In this document: one piece after another, positions 46,801-54,037 of the stretch
How positions within the stretch are numbered: the stretch's first letter is position 1
How the letters are laid out: every line of letters begins with the position of its first letter
Source of the DNA: Malonomonas rubra DSM 5091
GTDB taxonomy: Bacteria; Desulfobacterota; Desulfuromonadia; Desulfuromonadales; Geopsychrobacteraceae
Direction: 5' to 3'
Length of the DNA: 64,000 nt
Assembly (NCBI RefSeq): GCF_900142125.1
Contig: NZ_FQZT01000005.1
Span: forward strand, 62,001-126,000
Notes under the pieces: generated by a model
The model's input: the letters and a program-made list of their open reading frames with translations, nothing else
Databases searched by the model: none
What the model was told of the DNA's origin: nothing
Translations under genes and position numbers: made by a program

Positions 46801-49800
46801 TTTATCATCGAAACTCAACCAGCAAGTGGTTTCGCATCCGTTATTGATAGCAAGCTGACCTACTCCCCGAATGAGAATTTTAATGGCGCTGATAGCTTCA
46901 CGTTCAGGGCAACTGATGCTGGAGGATTGTTTGTTGTCGGAACCGCTGCAGTTACCGTTACAGCCGTTAATGATCAGCCGGTAGCTAGTATCGACAGCAT
47001 TACTGCCCAAGAAGATACCCTGTTCAACGGAACACTTCCGGCCGGAAGTGATGTTGACGGTGATCCTTTAACTTACTCACTGGTCATGGATGCTACTTCC
47101 GGTACCGTTACTATGAGCCCAGATGGTAGCTACAGCTATGATCCGCTGGATGATTTCAGTGGAAGTGACAGTTTCAGCTATCTGGTCAACGATGGTCTTC
47201 TCGATTCATCCGCAGCTGTTGTCACTATCACTGTAAATGCAATCAACGATGCTCCGATTGCTGTAGGTGGAAGCGTTTCTACCGACGAAGATGTTGTTTT
47301 GGTTGGAACCCTGCCTGTTGGCTCAGATACCGATGGAGACAGCCTTACCTACCAATTGGCTACTGATGCTGCTAACGGCACTGTCATAGTAAATGCTGAT
47401 GGTAGCTACAGCTACACACCGATTGCTGATTTCAACGGTTCGGATAGTTTTACCTACACTGTAAATGACGCTGTCCTCGATTCTGCAGCGGCGACAATGA
47501 CAGTGTCAGTTGTGGCGGTCAATGATGCCCCTGCAAGCAGCCCAGATACAATTGAGACCACAGAAGATGTTGGAGGCGCCGGAACACTGTCTGCCAGTGA
47601 TGTAGACGCAGATACTTTGACCTTTATTCTGGTGGATTTACCAACGAACGGTACTGTCGATCTGGATGCGTTAACTGGTGCCTATACCTATACTCCGAAT
47701 GACGATTTCTCTGGAGCCGATAGCTTTACCTACAAAGTCAATGACGGTGTTGTTGATTCGGCGGTTTCGACGGTCAGCATCACAGTCACCAATGTCAACG
47801 ACGCCCCTTTCGCTTCGGCTGGTATTGCGTCAACTCCAGAGGACTCAACTCTTAACGGAACTCTACCCGTCGGTTCAGATGCCGATGGTGACAGCTTGAC
47901 CTATCTACTGGTGGCTGGTGCCACCAACGGTAGCGTCACGGTGAATCTGGATGGAAGTTACAGCTATACACCGACTGCTGATTTCAATGGATCGGACAGC
48001 TTTACCTATAAAGTTAATGATGGTGCTATAGATTCAGCTGCGGCACAGATCGATCTGACCATCACTTCGGTTAACGATATACCTACCTCTGTAACAGCAA
48101 GCATTACCACCAACGAGGATGTTGTAAGCGCAGGAGTTACTCCGGCAGTTGTCGATCCTGACCTTGGGGACACCCATACTTTCACAATCGAAACCCAACC
48201 GACTAACGGCCTGGCATCGGTTGTTGACGGCAAGTTGGTTTATGATCCAAGCACTGACTTCAGCGGTGGTGACAGTTTTACCTTTAAGGCGACAGATAGT
48301 GGTGGACTGTTTGCTGTTGGAACCGCTGCCGTCACCGTTGTAGCGGTCAACGATCAGCCAGTTGCAAGCACTGACAGCGTTTCCGTCCAAGAAGATACCC
48401 TGCTCAACGGAACACTTCCGACGGGGACTGATGTTGACGGAGATTCTTTAACCTATTCACTAGTCACAGATGCTGCGTTTGGCACCGTTACAGTGAATTC
48501 CGATGGTAGCTACACCTATGCTCCGCTGGATGATTTCAATGGAAGTGACAGCTTCAGCTATCTGGTCAATGATGGCTTCCTCGATTCTGCCGATGCTGTT
48601 GTCACCATTACTGTAAATGCAATCAACGATGCCCCTGCTGCTGCAGATGGAAGTGTTTTTACCGACGAAGATGTCACTTTGGCAGGCACCTTGCCTGCTG
48701 GTTCTGATGTTGACGGTGATGCTTTGACCTATCAGTTGTTTACTGATGCAGCAAACGGCACAGTCATTGTGAACACCGATGGTAGTTACGACTACACACC
48801 GCTTCCTGATTTCAACGGTTCGGATAGCTTTATCTACACTGTAAATGACGGCGTTCTCGATTCTTCGGTAGCGACTATCACAGTAACTGTTGCTGCAATC
48901 AACGATGCACCGGCAAGTAGCCCGGATACGGTTGAGACAACGGAAGAGGTCGGTGGCGGCGGTACCTTGCCTGCCAGCGACGTGGACGCAGACACCCTGA
49001 CCTTTATCCTAGTCGATCTTCCGACAAACGGTACTGTCGATTTGGATGCGTTGACCGGTGCCTACACCTACACTCCGAATTTCGATTTCTACGGAGCAGA
49101 CAGCTTTACCTATAAAGTCAACGACGGTGTTGTCGATTCGGCGGTTTCGACTGTCAGTATCACGGTCACCAATGTCAACGATGCGCCTGTCGCTTCGGCC
49201 GGGAATGCATCAATTCAAGAAGATACTACTCTGAACGGAACCCTGCCGGTCGGTTCGGATGCCGATGGAGATAGTTTGACCTATCTACTGGTGACTGGTG
49301 CCACCAACGGTAGCGTCACGGTGAATCTGGATGGAAGTTACAGCTATACACCGACAGCTGATTTCAATGGGGCGGACAGCTTTGCCTATAAGGTTAGTGA
49401 CGGTGTTGTTGACTCTGCTGCAGCACAGATCGATCTGACCATTACTTCGGTCAATGATGCGCCGATCAGTGCTGACGGCACATTGGTCACCAGTCAGGAT
49501 GTTGCAAACAGCAATATGCTAACCGGTAGTGACATCGATGGAGATAGCCTGACATTCTCAGTGGTGGCTCAGGCGACCTCAGGTGCTGTTGTCATTGATA
49601 ATGCAGCAACTGGAGCTTATACCTACACCCCGAATACTGGGTATGTCGGCTCCGACAGTTTCAGTTTCAAAGTCAATGACGGAACAGTCGATTCCAGTAC
49701 TTCTGTAGTCACAATCACAGTGACTGGCGTTAATAGTGCCCCGACATCTACCAGCGCTACGATCAATACTGTTGAAGATGTTGTCAGCGCAGGGGTAACA

Positions 49801-52320
49801 CCAGTTGTTATGGATGCAGATGCTGGTGATACACATACCTTTACTATTGAAACCCAACCGCTGGGCGGGACCGCGAACGTAATCGGTAATCAACTGATCT
49901 ACGATCCGACTTCTGATTTCAACGGTGCCGACAGCTTTACTTTCCGAGCAACTGATAGTGGCGGTCTGTTTGTTATCGGCACTGCTAGTGTTACGGTTAC
50001 GCCTGTCAATGATGCTCCACAGGCATTTATTGACAGTGTAACGACTTCGGAAGGTGTCACGTTCAATAGCAACCTGCCTGAGGCAACGGATGTTGATGGT
50101 GATAGCTTAGGTTACTCATTAGTGACCGCTGCCGAATACGGTTCTGTTGTTGTGAATGTAGATGGCAGTTACAGCTACGTCCCGAATGTGGATTTTAATG
50201 GCAGCGATAGTTTCAGCTACTTGGCGAATGACGGAACTGTCGATTCCAATATCGCTGTTGTGACGGTTACTGTGACACCGGTGAACGATGCTCCTGTCAG
50301 TGCTGGAGACAGTATTGTGACCGATATGGATGTTGCATTCGATGGTCAACTGATTGCGACTGATATCGATGTGGATCCATTGACTTACACTATTGTGATC
50401 CCGCCTGCGAACGGCAGCGTGACTCTGGATGCGGGGACAGGAAGCTACACCTTTACGCCTGATCCTGGTTTTGTCGGTAGTGATAGTTTCAGTTTTGTTG
50501 CAAACGATGGAGTGGTCGATTCGAATGTTTCGGCAATCGATGTCACTGTCAATGAAGTTGGAACGGCATTTTCGACTCTGTGGACGGTACAAGATGGCTC
50601 TGTCGGTGACGACTTGGCTTCCGCCGTCACCGTCGATGATCTCGGTACCATCTACGCTGCAGTCAATAGCAACGACAGTTTGCATGGCTTGGCAAATAGT
50701 GGTGCCGTGGACGGGTATTTAGTTGCTTATGATGCTACCGGGAACTACCAGCATGCGGTTGTGGTTGGAACTATCAACGATGACCATATTCAGGATCTTG
50801 TAACTGATACAGCGGGCAACGTCGTTGTTGTGGGTACCAACGAAGGTGGGCTTGCAGGAACCAGCGATGGCGTTGGCCAGGATATCTTCGTTGCCAAGTA
50901 TGCAGCCGATGGTTCAAGTGTTTGGCCTGTGGCTCAGTATAGTGCCGGTGGCGATGAAGAAGCTATTGCCGTTAGTGTTGATGCAAGCAGGAACATCCAA
51001 GTTGCTGGTAGCACTGTTGTGGAGATCGTCAAAAGAAGTGGCAGAATCGAAACCACCAATTCAATCCTACTGATTCAGTATGATCAAGATGGTGTTTTGA
51101 ACTGGGAGAGTAATCATACTATCGGTCTCAGTGATACGGTCGTTGATATGGTTACTGATCAGTATGGCAACATTTATGTTGTTGGCTCGACGGTGGAAGC
51201 TCTGGATGCGCAAATCAATAATGGATTATCCGATGCATACATTGTGAAATTCGACAGTTCAGGAAATCGGCTCTGGACCAAACTGTTTGGGACTTCGATG
51301 GAGGATTTCACTCAGGCAGTCACAGTTGATAGTAGCGGTAATATTTATCTTGCTGGGGAAACATACGGTAGTGTCGATGGGCAACCGAATGCAGGGGCGA
51401 GTGATTTCTTTGTTGCCAAGTTCGACAGCAGTGGGACTTCGCTTGGTCTGCAACTACAGGGTGGGACTGCTGACTTTGAAGCAGTCAGCGACGTTGCTGT
51501 AGATTCCAACGGAAACATTTTTGTCTTTGGTAGTACCAAGGGCCGGTTCGATGGTGGTGCAACAGATCCTGCTATCGATAATGCGTTCTTTGGCAAATAC
51601 GACAAGGATGGTGTTGCGGTTTCGGTTCTGCAGTACACCAATCAGACCGATAATAGCGACTTGACTGGTTCTGCGATGGCAGTTGAGGGTTCAGGGGATA
51701 TTGTCCTGCTGGGCTCAACGGCTGGAATGGTTGATCAGGCGGCTAACGCTGGTGGTTTTGATTACTACTTCAAAAAGCTCAAAGGGGAAGAGCAGGTTGA
51801 ACCACCACCAGTTGCTTTGAGTATTACGATTGATCAGGTTGCAACTCCAACTACAGAATCTAGTCAGCTTGTAACTGGTATTATGACCGAAGGTGCGACA
51901 GTGTCGGTTTCTGTCGATACGGCGGCAGTGGTTGGAGCGGTAAATTATCCGTCTTTGGCTAGCTGGGAGTGTTTAATTAGCGACCTTGCTGAAGGGACAA
52001 ATACAATCACTGCTACAGCCGAAGATGGTGTGTCAGAGCCTGTAACAGATATAGCTGTGATTGATTATGCTCCGGTAGTAAACAACACCATCAAGATAAT
52101 CAAGGCGGAATACTATGCCTTCAAAAGCTCTCTGACGGTTTATGCCTCAAGTGCTCTAGGTATTGATGCGAGCCTGGTTTTGGATGGATACGGGAATATG
52201 GTGTGGGATGGCTCACAGTCGCGTTGGGAAATGGTTATTTTAGATGTCCCTGCTGCTCCTTCGTCAGTAACCGTGTCCGGGCCTGAGGGTAGTGTTTCTG
52301 GAACTGTGAGTGTTAAATAG
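37816..52320 (+). CDS. Giant secreted YD-repeat / Ig-like / beta-propeller protein, RHS shell without core
   Basis: 4834 residues from GTG at 37816 (AGGAGGGG site). Signal peptide IKILLFAVVCFFPLATFAE. Residues ~60-1180 are RHS/YD repeats (YDSNGNINSITD, YDPLGNRTSKTI and similar), ending at LYGKLMAKI where an RHS core would normally begin. Then come a Ca-binding TSP3-like region (DTDGDGVGDSIDNC, ~1181-1235), carboxypeptidase-regulatory-like folds (~1290-1690), a Cys-rich part (~1803-2094), delta-60 repeats (DGSLDSTFG, ~2284-2690), about 16 cadherin/VCBS-like repeats (NDAP...NGSDSFTYKVNDG, ~2776-4249), an SBBP-like propeller (~4250-4660), and a C-terminal Ig-like part. There is no nuclease tail or RHS core. 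Most likely a surface or secreted structure serving the flanking core-toxin cassettes. Confidence 0.88.
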   Translation: MKFIKILLFAVVCFFPLATFAETVDTSNDPPRDPFYSQGVELDSGPSMQVPLERVDPFSGNLSIVHTDIELPGNGGLDLKIMRYYDSAIWGRRDQPIKTITAGREESPLGLGWYMHMGIIKNPRGTGSSNRYLADNPIFELPDGSRHIFYKDKNNPDQFISNDLWIMKRVGLNITVPTSETTWEVISPEGMIYTAKYSIDGTGYEVSGDPVAQVTKIENPSQTASISIEYTQRAINGLLEGNYGLITRIIDSTGRIVNFTYDSNYHQLKNISVAGLSIDYIYEVETLAVNAYRSFLREVHPTEGTPWLYEYDMSDPTSPLMGDEYGHELIRMTYPTGGQIEYDYSDVMFDTGMVDVGFSVITERSQYDRGGALLGNWYYSYNSGSSSGATTTVSAPNGVSERHTYYGWGSCPGDDCNGTVWKIGKPLKTEVIQGSLSEVTEYVWTQGATISNDTTGNPSWNNKGGWIYDPQISLPQLAQKKITRNGFSYTTNYSDFDNYANPREIVESGHLDRTRNLTYWYNTAKNIVAGKIDYETITGSLSGSFSIDNQFLTDGRLDYSIRFGVRTDYGYDSNGNINSITDANQNTTTYVWDKGRVRTITKPISGYSISRTINDNGTIASETNGRGYATAYLYDGNLRLTRITPPSSSSDPSNLTTISYEPDSSKKTVLKGGFSTEYNYDGFGRQTSSSNTAAVTTSTEYAAYGYKLSDDSNIGDKVDYDFFGRPTRVTHLGSEGYYIGYAYSADVAGSLVTVTDEAGKKTVYTYHSFGSPDEQLLKKVVDAKNYSTSYDYNILGSLTDIAQPGLARSYTYYPTTGFLWTETHPETGTITYTRDSVGNIDTKRDSSNITWDYTFDAINRLKSIENLSTGSTLNYDYDLADNRTSVVSPSANITIGFDPVNRPTSKTETISGRAYSMGFDYDGNDNLTAITYPNGRVVDYTYNTKNQINTVPGYIDSPITHTLAGQPEIFTYNNGVQNDYSYNARFVTDRIQAGSLLDLQYQYDSRGNTNLIMDNLDGSKSQDFSYDELNRLMTFNGAWGAGAYGYDPLGNRTSKTINGNTSSYTVNSGTNYRLTSIAGPEAASYGYDNTGKATSGSWGGDNYLLGYDDHSNLNSVQKNGLSAGSYAYDADGQRVVKTAEGETTVYHYGLDGNVLAETAPDGTLLADYVYLYGKLMAKIMPDTDGDGVGDSIDNCVSLANADQLNADDDALGDLCDSDDDNDGIEDQLDPYPFDDGMVVRPTPESITASEQTSISILIDDLASAGEEVLFEQIFDTNENGAVDFGEPVVRSFRITDGAATSAGVVGDTDGVVDGRISLVLPSYDALDRSNAPGSYLLQTTTGTEVAVYSFTVDPEVQAQTLAGTLNDGSSPVVGAYVQLLDKWQKPVAYALTDKLGNYLFNVEEPGDYLVAPMAFGYTRDLKALNTVAVGVGEQVASHDLSVLSGGYQLSGSVTVQDAGVSGLLVVAESERYVGYALTDADGNYSMQLPVGGYSVRVAVEGSSAPALQGYLVPATSQVAVNLSADYSGADIALEAAIPTVSGYVLDQSSNPVVGIAVYATQVGDDEPQAWAVTDASGAYSFGLVDGDWKLALGNEYSQVLGYVSDGLDVTIAGGNLTDQIIVATDADAAIEGVVQYVDGRMGEYLPVIISESAGPKSCTVKTAVDGSYRAVVSAGDWAVKVVGIEQSVSVTTGQIAIADITGPSVLLESPNGGELLVSGEIQTISWFASGEADNSLLEYRLTPAAPWKEIAAGVTETSYSWTVPPVNCSVPQSEVRVTVFDANGVELVSDISDDYFVIMESSCPAPYEYEPTTGQCESPLDYASPPCSDGGTLNVAGDMCEITTPECPAGYSYNFSRNQCEKDPDCGSGTYDSGVNQCVSVTQESIGATANWTCTGKANIGSYFSAECTTGTSGSCRATIDENTVGLGGRTWESGPIYVDFEFDGQCEVTWYRAEWPGSVYGSRESEESNPYLTYPPLGSFVQINYQYSYFSSYYYAEDWLNLFNESEVQYSCPSAEYVLSGTTCTRDVDNYYAPSCTMDYSVDKCYADPSCPGDYDLVLANDLCQDVPIIASPPCSNGGVVGTSGECELVCSGENNIPPIITGQNVLETDENVSLAISLSNLQVDDPEGSYPFGFTLSLLPGSNYTIAGLTIIPDLNFNGTLTVPVTVNDGFDESSIFDLSIIVNGVNNSPAISGTPTGIANPDTAYAFSPIATDLDGDTLSFTIVNKPYWANFDSGSGTLSGLPVLEDSGIYAGIVISVTDGLETVSLPAFDLEVRLPEAGDMDASFGVDGVVAGAVQHDSVIETLALSGDQVLVLSKSDEGVDQGVYLVRYNSDGSLDSTFGSTGKVAVALGGMTLLNSMTLQPDGKILVVGESYSAVTKNDILLIRFTADGSLDSSFGGAGYVATDLGAYETGSGVVCRSDGKIYVSGDSKPDDLSANDALLVIAYNSDGSLDTQFGGSSGYVLTPLDGFVSAAANSLLLDDEGKIIVAGTSEDASVDSFTLVRYGSDGNLDTSFGSGGIVKTSLSGPSDLVCAMPAGNGKTNLVGEVYPDSGTDLLVGLSRINNDGSLDIDFGSNGQVLTQVWTRENERFRVRDCAVQRDGKLVVAGLDTYEPTGETAAGLVRYDQSGALDSSFGTNGILLSQAEFADTVVPMSDGSLFVAGGMSSEETPAYSLTCYLAGTLGSLLIEGGSATTESTNTQLDLWCSSNGNNCSEMRFSPDGGAWSVWEPYSATKTWQLSDGGGLKTAYVQYRDGYGTTTPAYSDSITMLGNIPPVIVGQNNITIAEDSSYTVVFDDLTVEDTDSSYPADFVMTIADGSNYALNGNEIVPADDYYGELIVPVYVNDGFDNSNVYNFSVSVTAVNDAPKIADTSFSTFEETLYSGTLPVATDTEGSALTYALVSAATGGSVVVNADGSFEYTPHDNFSGSDSFIYSATDDGGLSGEGLASITVTGVNDAPTSATANIVTNEDTVSAGTAPLVIDSDSGDTHTFIIETQPASGFASVIDSKLTYSPNENFNGADSFTFRATDAGGLFVVGTAAVTVTAVNDQPVASIDSITAQEDTLFNGTLPAGSDVDGDPLTYSLVMDATSGTVTMSPDGSYSYDPLDDFSGSDSFSYLVNDGLLDSSAAVVTITVNAINDAPIAVGGSVSTDEDVVLVGTLPVGSDTDGDSLTYQLATDAANGTVIVNADGSYSYTPIADFNGSDSFTYTVNDAVLDSAAATMTVSVVAVNDAPASSPDTIETTEDVGGAGTLSASDVDADTLTFILVDLPTNGTVDLDALTGAYTYTPNDDFSGADSFTYKVNDGVVDSAVSTVSITVTNVNDAPFASAGIASTPEDSTLNGTLPVGSDADGDSLTYLLVAGATNGSVTVNLDGSYSYTPTADFNGSDSFTYKVNDGAIDSAAAQIDLTITSVNDIPTSVTASITTNEDVVSAGVTPAVVDPDLGDTHTFTIETQPTNGLASVVDGKLVYDPSTDFSGGDSFTFKATDSGGLFAVGTAAVTVVAVNDQPVASTDSVSVQEDTLLNGTLPTGTDVDGDSLTYSLVTDAAFGTVTVNSDGSYTYAPLDDFNGSDSFSYLVNDGFLDSADAVVTITVNAINDAPAAADGSVFTDEDVTLAGTLPAGSDVDGDALTYQLFTDAANGTVIVNTDGSYDYTPLPDFNGSDSFIYTVNDGVLDSSVATITVTVAAINDAPASSPDTVETTEEVGGGGTLPASDVDADTLTFILVDLPTNGTVDLDALTGAYTYTPNFDFYGADSFTYKVNDGVVDSAVSTVSITVTNVNDAPVASAGNASIQEDTTLNGTLPVGSDADGDSLTYLLVTGATNGSVTVNLDGSYSYTPTADFNGADSFAYKVSDGVVDSAAAQIDLTITSVNDAPISADGTLVTSQDVANSNMLTGSDIDGDSLTFSVVAQATSGAVVIDNAATGAYTYTPNTGYVGSDSFSFKVNDGTVDSSTSVVTITVTGVNSAPTSTSATINTVEDVVSAGVTPVVMDADAGDTHTFTIETQPLGGTANVIGNQLIYDPTSDFNGADSFTFRATDSGGLFVIGTASVTVTPVNDAPQAFIDSVTTSEGVTFNSNLPEATDVDGDSLGYSLVTAAEYGSVVVNVDGSYSYVPNVDFNGSDSFSYLANDGTVDSNIAVVTVTVTPVNDAPVSAGDSIVTDMDVAFDGQLIATDIDVDPLTYTIVIPPANGSVTLDAGTGSYTFTPDPGFVGSDSFSFVANDGVVDSNVSAIDVTVNEVGTAFSTLWTVQDGSVGDDLASAVTVDDLGTIYAAVNSNDSLHGLANSGAVDGYLVAYDATGNYQHAVVVGTINDDHIQDLVTDTAGNVVVVGTNEGGLAGTSDGVGQDIFVAKYAADGSSVWPVAQYSAGGDEEAIAVSVDASRNIQVAGSTVVEIVKRSGRIETTNSILLIQYDQDGVLNWESNHTIGLSDTVVDMVTDQYGNIYVVGSTVEALDAQINNGLSDAYIVKFDSSGNRLWTKLFGTSMEDFTQAVTVDSSGNIYLAGETYGSVDGQPNAGASDFFVAKFDSSGTSLGLQLQGGTADFEAVSDVAVDSNGNIFVFGSTKGRFDGGATDPAIDNAFFGKYDKDGVAVSVLQYTNQTDNSDLTGSAMAVEGSGDIVLLGSTAGMVDQAANAGGFDYYFKKLKGEEQVEPPPVALSITIDQVATPTTESSQLVTGIMTEGATVSVSVDTAAVVGAVNYPSLASWECLISDLAEGTNTITATAEDGVSEPVTDIAVIDYAPVVNNTIKIIKAEYYAFKSSLTVYASSALGIDASLVLDGYGNMVWDGSQSRWEMVILDVPAAPSSVTVSGPEGSVSGTVSVK
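46693..49452 (+). repeat. Tandem 1380-bp duplication inside the giant gene (5 x 92-residue Ig-like repeats, twice)
   Basis: Copy 1 is 46693-48072 and copy 2 is 48073-49452. Each encodes five 92-residue repeats in the same order, starting with NDAPTSATANI / NDIPTSVTASI, then NDQPVASID/TD, NDAPIAVGG/AAADG, NDAPASSPDT, NDAPFASAG/VASAG. The start AAC/AAT codons recur at exactly 1380-bp spacing (46693, 48073, 49453). Copies differ by scattered substitutions, so the duplication is not brand new. Confidence 0.85.
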
Positions 52321-52336
52321 TTACTAATGTATCAAA

Positions 52337-52390
52337 CTGAAAAAGGGGGGTGGTCTTTTGAGACCAACCCTCTTCTTCAGTTGTTTGTTT
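52337..52390 (+). terminator. Long hairpin between giant gene and WHH toxin gene
   Basis: CTGAA...TTCAG at 52337-52380 encloses GGTGGTCT / AGACCAACC arms and a TTTG loop, followed by TTGTTTGTTT and then GGAGAGGG of the next gene. It looks like a terminator or attenuator allowing separate expression of the toxin cassette. Confidence 0.65.
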
Positions 52391-52401
52391 GGAGAGGGAA
52401 A

Positions 52402-53292
52402 ATGAAAGCTATAAAATTCTATTTACGCGCTGTTGCCTTGTTGCTGATGTTGGTGTTGCCAGCACAGGCCGCTGATGTAATTACCTTTTACCACACGGAC
52501 CCGATAGGGACCCCGTTGGCAATAAGCGATTCCAGCGGAAAGAAGGTGTGGGGGGCGGATTACAAACCGTTTGGTGAAGAGTACAGCATCAACGGCACAC
52601 AAAAGAGCGATAAACGTTTTGCTGGAAAGGAAAAAGACACCGAGACAGGACTCAATTATTTCGTTGCGCGTTACATGGCAGTCGAACCAGGAAGATTCCT
52701 GGCGGTTGAACCGGTTCGAGGAGTGGATGAGTTTTCTGGGCAGATCAATGCTTTGCTGATTGCTTCTCCGCAAGCAATGAATGTTTATGCGTATTCTTTG
52801 AATAACCCTTACAAATATGTGGATTCAGACGGTAATAGTCCTCTTATTTCTGATGGCCCACAGCATTCTGTTCATAAATGGAATGCTGGAATCATAAGGC
52901 AAGGGGCAGGGGGCACACAAAGTGGCAATTTGAATGCAAATGCTTCAAGGTTGCCAGGTTTGCAGAAGGTAAACGGAAGAACTCCAATTAACTCTAAATA
53001 TGCGGGAAAAACGCACCCTTCAGGGGTCCGTTTCAAAGAAACGGGGTATCCTGATTTCAAGCCATATGCTAAAGCAGAAGTAAAAATAAGAAATTTAACT
53101 GGTGATGTTAAAAGAGACAGTGCCATGGCGAATAAAGCCATTGGCCGAAGCCAAACTCCCAAGGACCATACTTGGCATCATGTGGAAGATGGTATAACAA
53201 TGCAATTAGTGCCTAGGAAAATTCACCAGAGCGTACGCCACACAGGTGGTTCGGCTGTTCTTAGGGAAATCAATAAAAATATGAAGCCTTAG
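52402..53292 (+). CDS. Secreted RHS-core protein with WHH nuclease toxin tail
   Basis: 296 residues from ATG at 52402, preceded by GGAGAGGG; the frame extends to 52327 but through the hairpin. Signal peptide AIKFYLRAVALLLMLVLPAQA, then RHS core FYHTDPIGTPLAISD, WGADYKPFGEEY, GKEKDTETGLNYFVARYM, GRFLAVEPV, NVYAYSLNNPYKYVDSDGN (about 24-140), closely similar to the AHH cassette. The tail ends in TWHHVEDGITMQLVPRKIH and RHTGGS near 258-285, matching the WHH branch of HNH/EndoVII nucleases. The SUKH gene follows directly. The core supplies the piece missing from the giant protein. Confidence 0.86.
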   Translation: MKAIKFYLRAVALLLMLVLPAQAADVITFYHTDPIGTPLAISDSSGKKVWGADYKPFGEEYSINGTQKSDKRFAGKEKDTETGLNYFVARYMAVEPGRFLAVEPVRGVDEFSGQINALLIASPQAMNVYAYSLNNPYKYVDSDGNSPLISDGPQHSVHKWNAGIIRQGAGGTQSGNLNANASRLPGLQKVNGRTPINSKYAGKTHPSGVRFKETGYPDFKPYAKAEVKIRNLTGDVKRDSAMANKAIGRSQTPKDHTWHHVEDGITMQLVPRKIHQSVRHTGGSAVLREINKNMKP

Positions 53293-53315
53293 TGTTAAGG
53301 CCAGGGGCATTTACT

Positions 53316-53816
53316 GTGAATATTGCAATTGAAAAAGTTTTTCCCGAGTTGAGTGATTCAGAAGTCCATAAATTCGAAAATATTTATGGTGTGGACTTTC
53401 CCAGAGAGTATAAAGCTTTTGTTAAGTCCTATGGTGGCTCTGTCCCCGAAGCAAATATTTTTGATATTCCAACGATAGAAAGTTTTTCAGGTATTGAAAG
53501 ATTTTTAGGACTAAATGAGCTGGTTGAGCAAAAATTGATTTTTAGCGGAAGGTTACCTGAGGGCCTTTGGCCCGTAGCTTTTGCAGATGGTGGAAATTTA
53601 ATTTTTATTTCCGTCGATAACAGTAGTCCGGGGATTTACTATTTTGACCATGAGCTAGAAGAAGACCCCCCTTCCGCTGGATGCCTTTTTTTTATTTCGA
53701 ATAGTTTTAGTGATTTTATAGAGTGCCTAAGACCCTTCGATCTTAACAATATAGGCCAAGAAGAGCCTGATATTATTAGTGTCTGGGTTGATCCTAGCCT
53801 TGATGATGAGGACTGA
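53316..53816 (+). CDS. SUKH (SMI1/KNR4) family immunity protein
   Basis: 166 residues from GTG at 53316, which has AGGGG 9 bases upstream; a GTG at 53292 overlapping the toxin stop would add 8 residues. The fold is that of SUKH proteins: LSDSEVHKFENIYGVDFPREYKAFVKSYGG at the start (as EIYGVDFPREYKAF-like helix), LWPVAFADGGNLIFISV, then GIYYFDHE and SFSDFIECL. SUKH proteins are the most common immunity partners of HNH-type toxins. Located straight after the WHH cassette, it should neutralise that toxin. Confidence 0.85.
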   Translation: MNIAIEKVFPELSDSEVHKFENIYGVDFPREYKAFVKSYGGSVPEANIFDIPTIESFSGIERFLGLNELVEQKLIFSGRLPEGLWPVAFADGGNLIFISVDNSSPGIYYFDHELEEDPPSAGCLFFISNSFSDFIECLRPFDLNNIGQEEPDIISVWVDPSLDDED

Positions 53817-54037
53817 TGGTGTGGGACAATTTACAACTATCCTTTAGATCTCTAGGATCATCATGAACCCTCTCTCGAATAGCTTTTTTCAACAGAACTA
53901 AGACCATGTAACGTTATCGGTCTGAATTATATCGGGGATATTTGTTTGGTTATCCATTTTCGGGGGAAAGTACCTGATATCTGGAGTGAGAAATTGCTGT
54001 AAGATCTCATATTATCTCCTCGACACTTTAAGGGAGG
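53817..54037. other. Gap of 221 bases, nothing recognised
   Basis: Between the SUKH gene and the convergent end of the next gene. No ORF, hairpin with T-run or repeat was seen. Confidence 0.4.

Noticed and set aside
53817-54037. Insertion-sequence remnant after the SUKH gene
   Set aside because: The sequence hints at a mobile remnant but no terminal repeats or transposase reading frame could be found.
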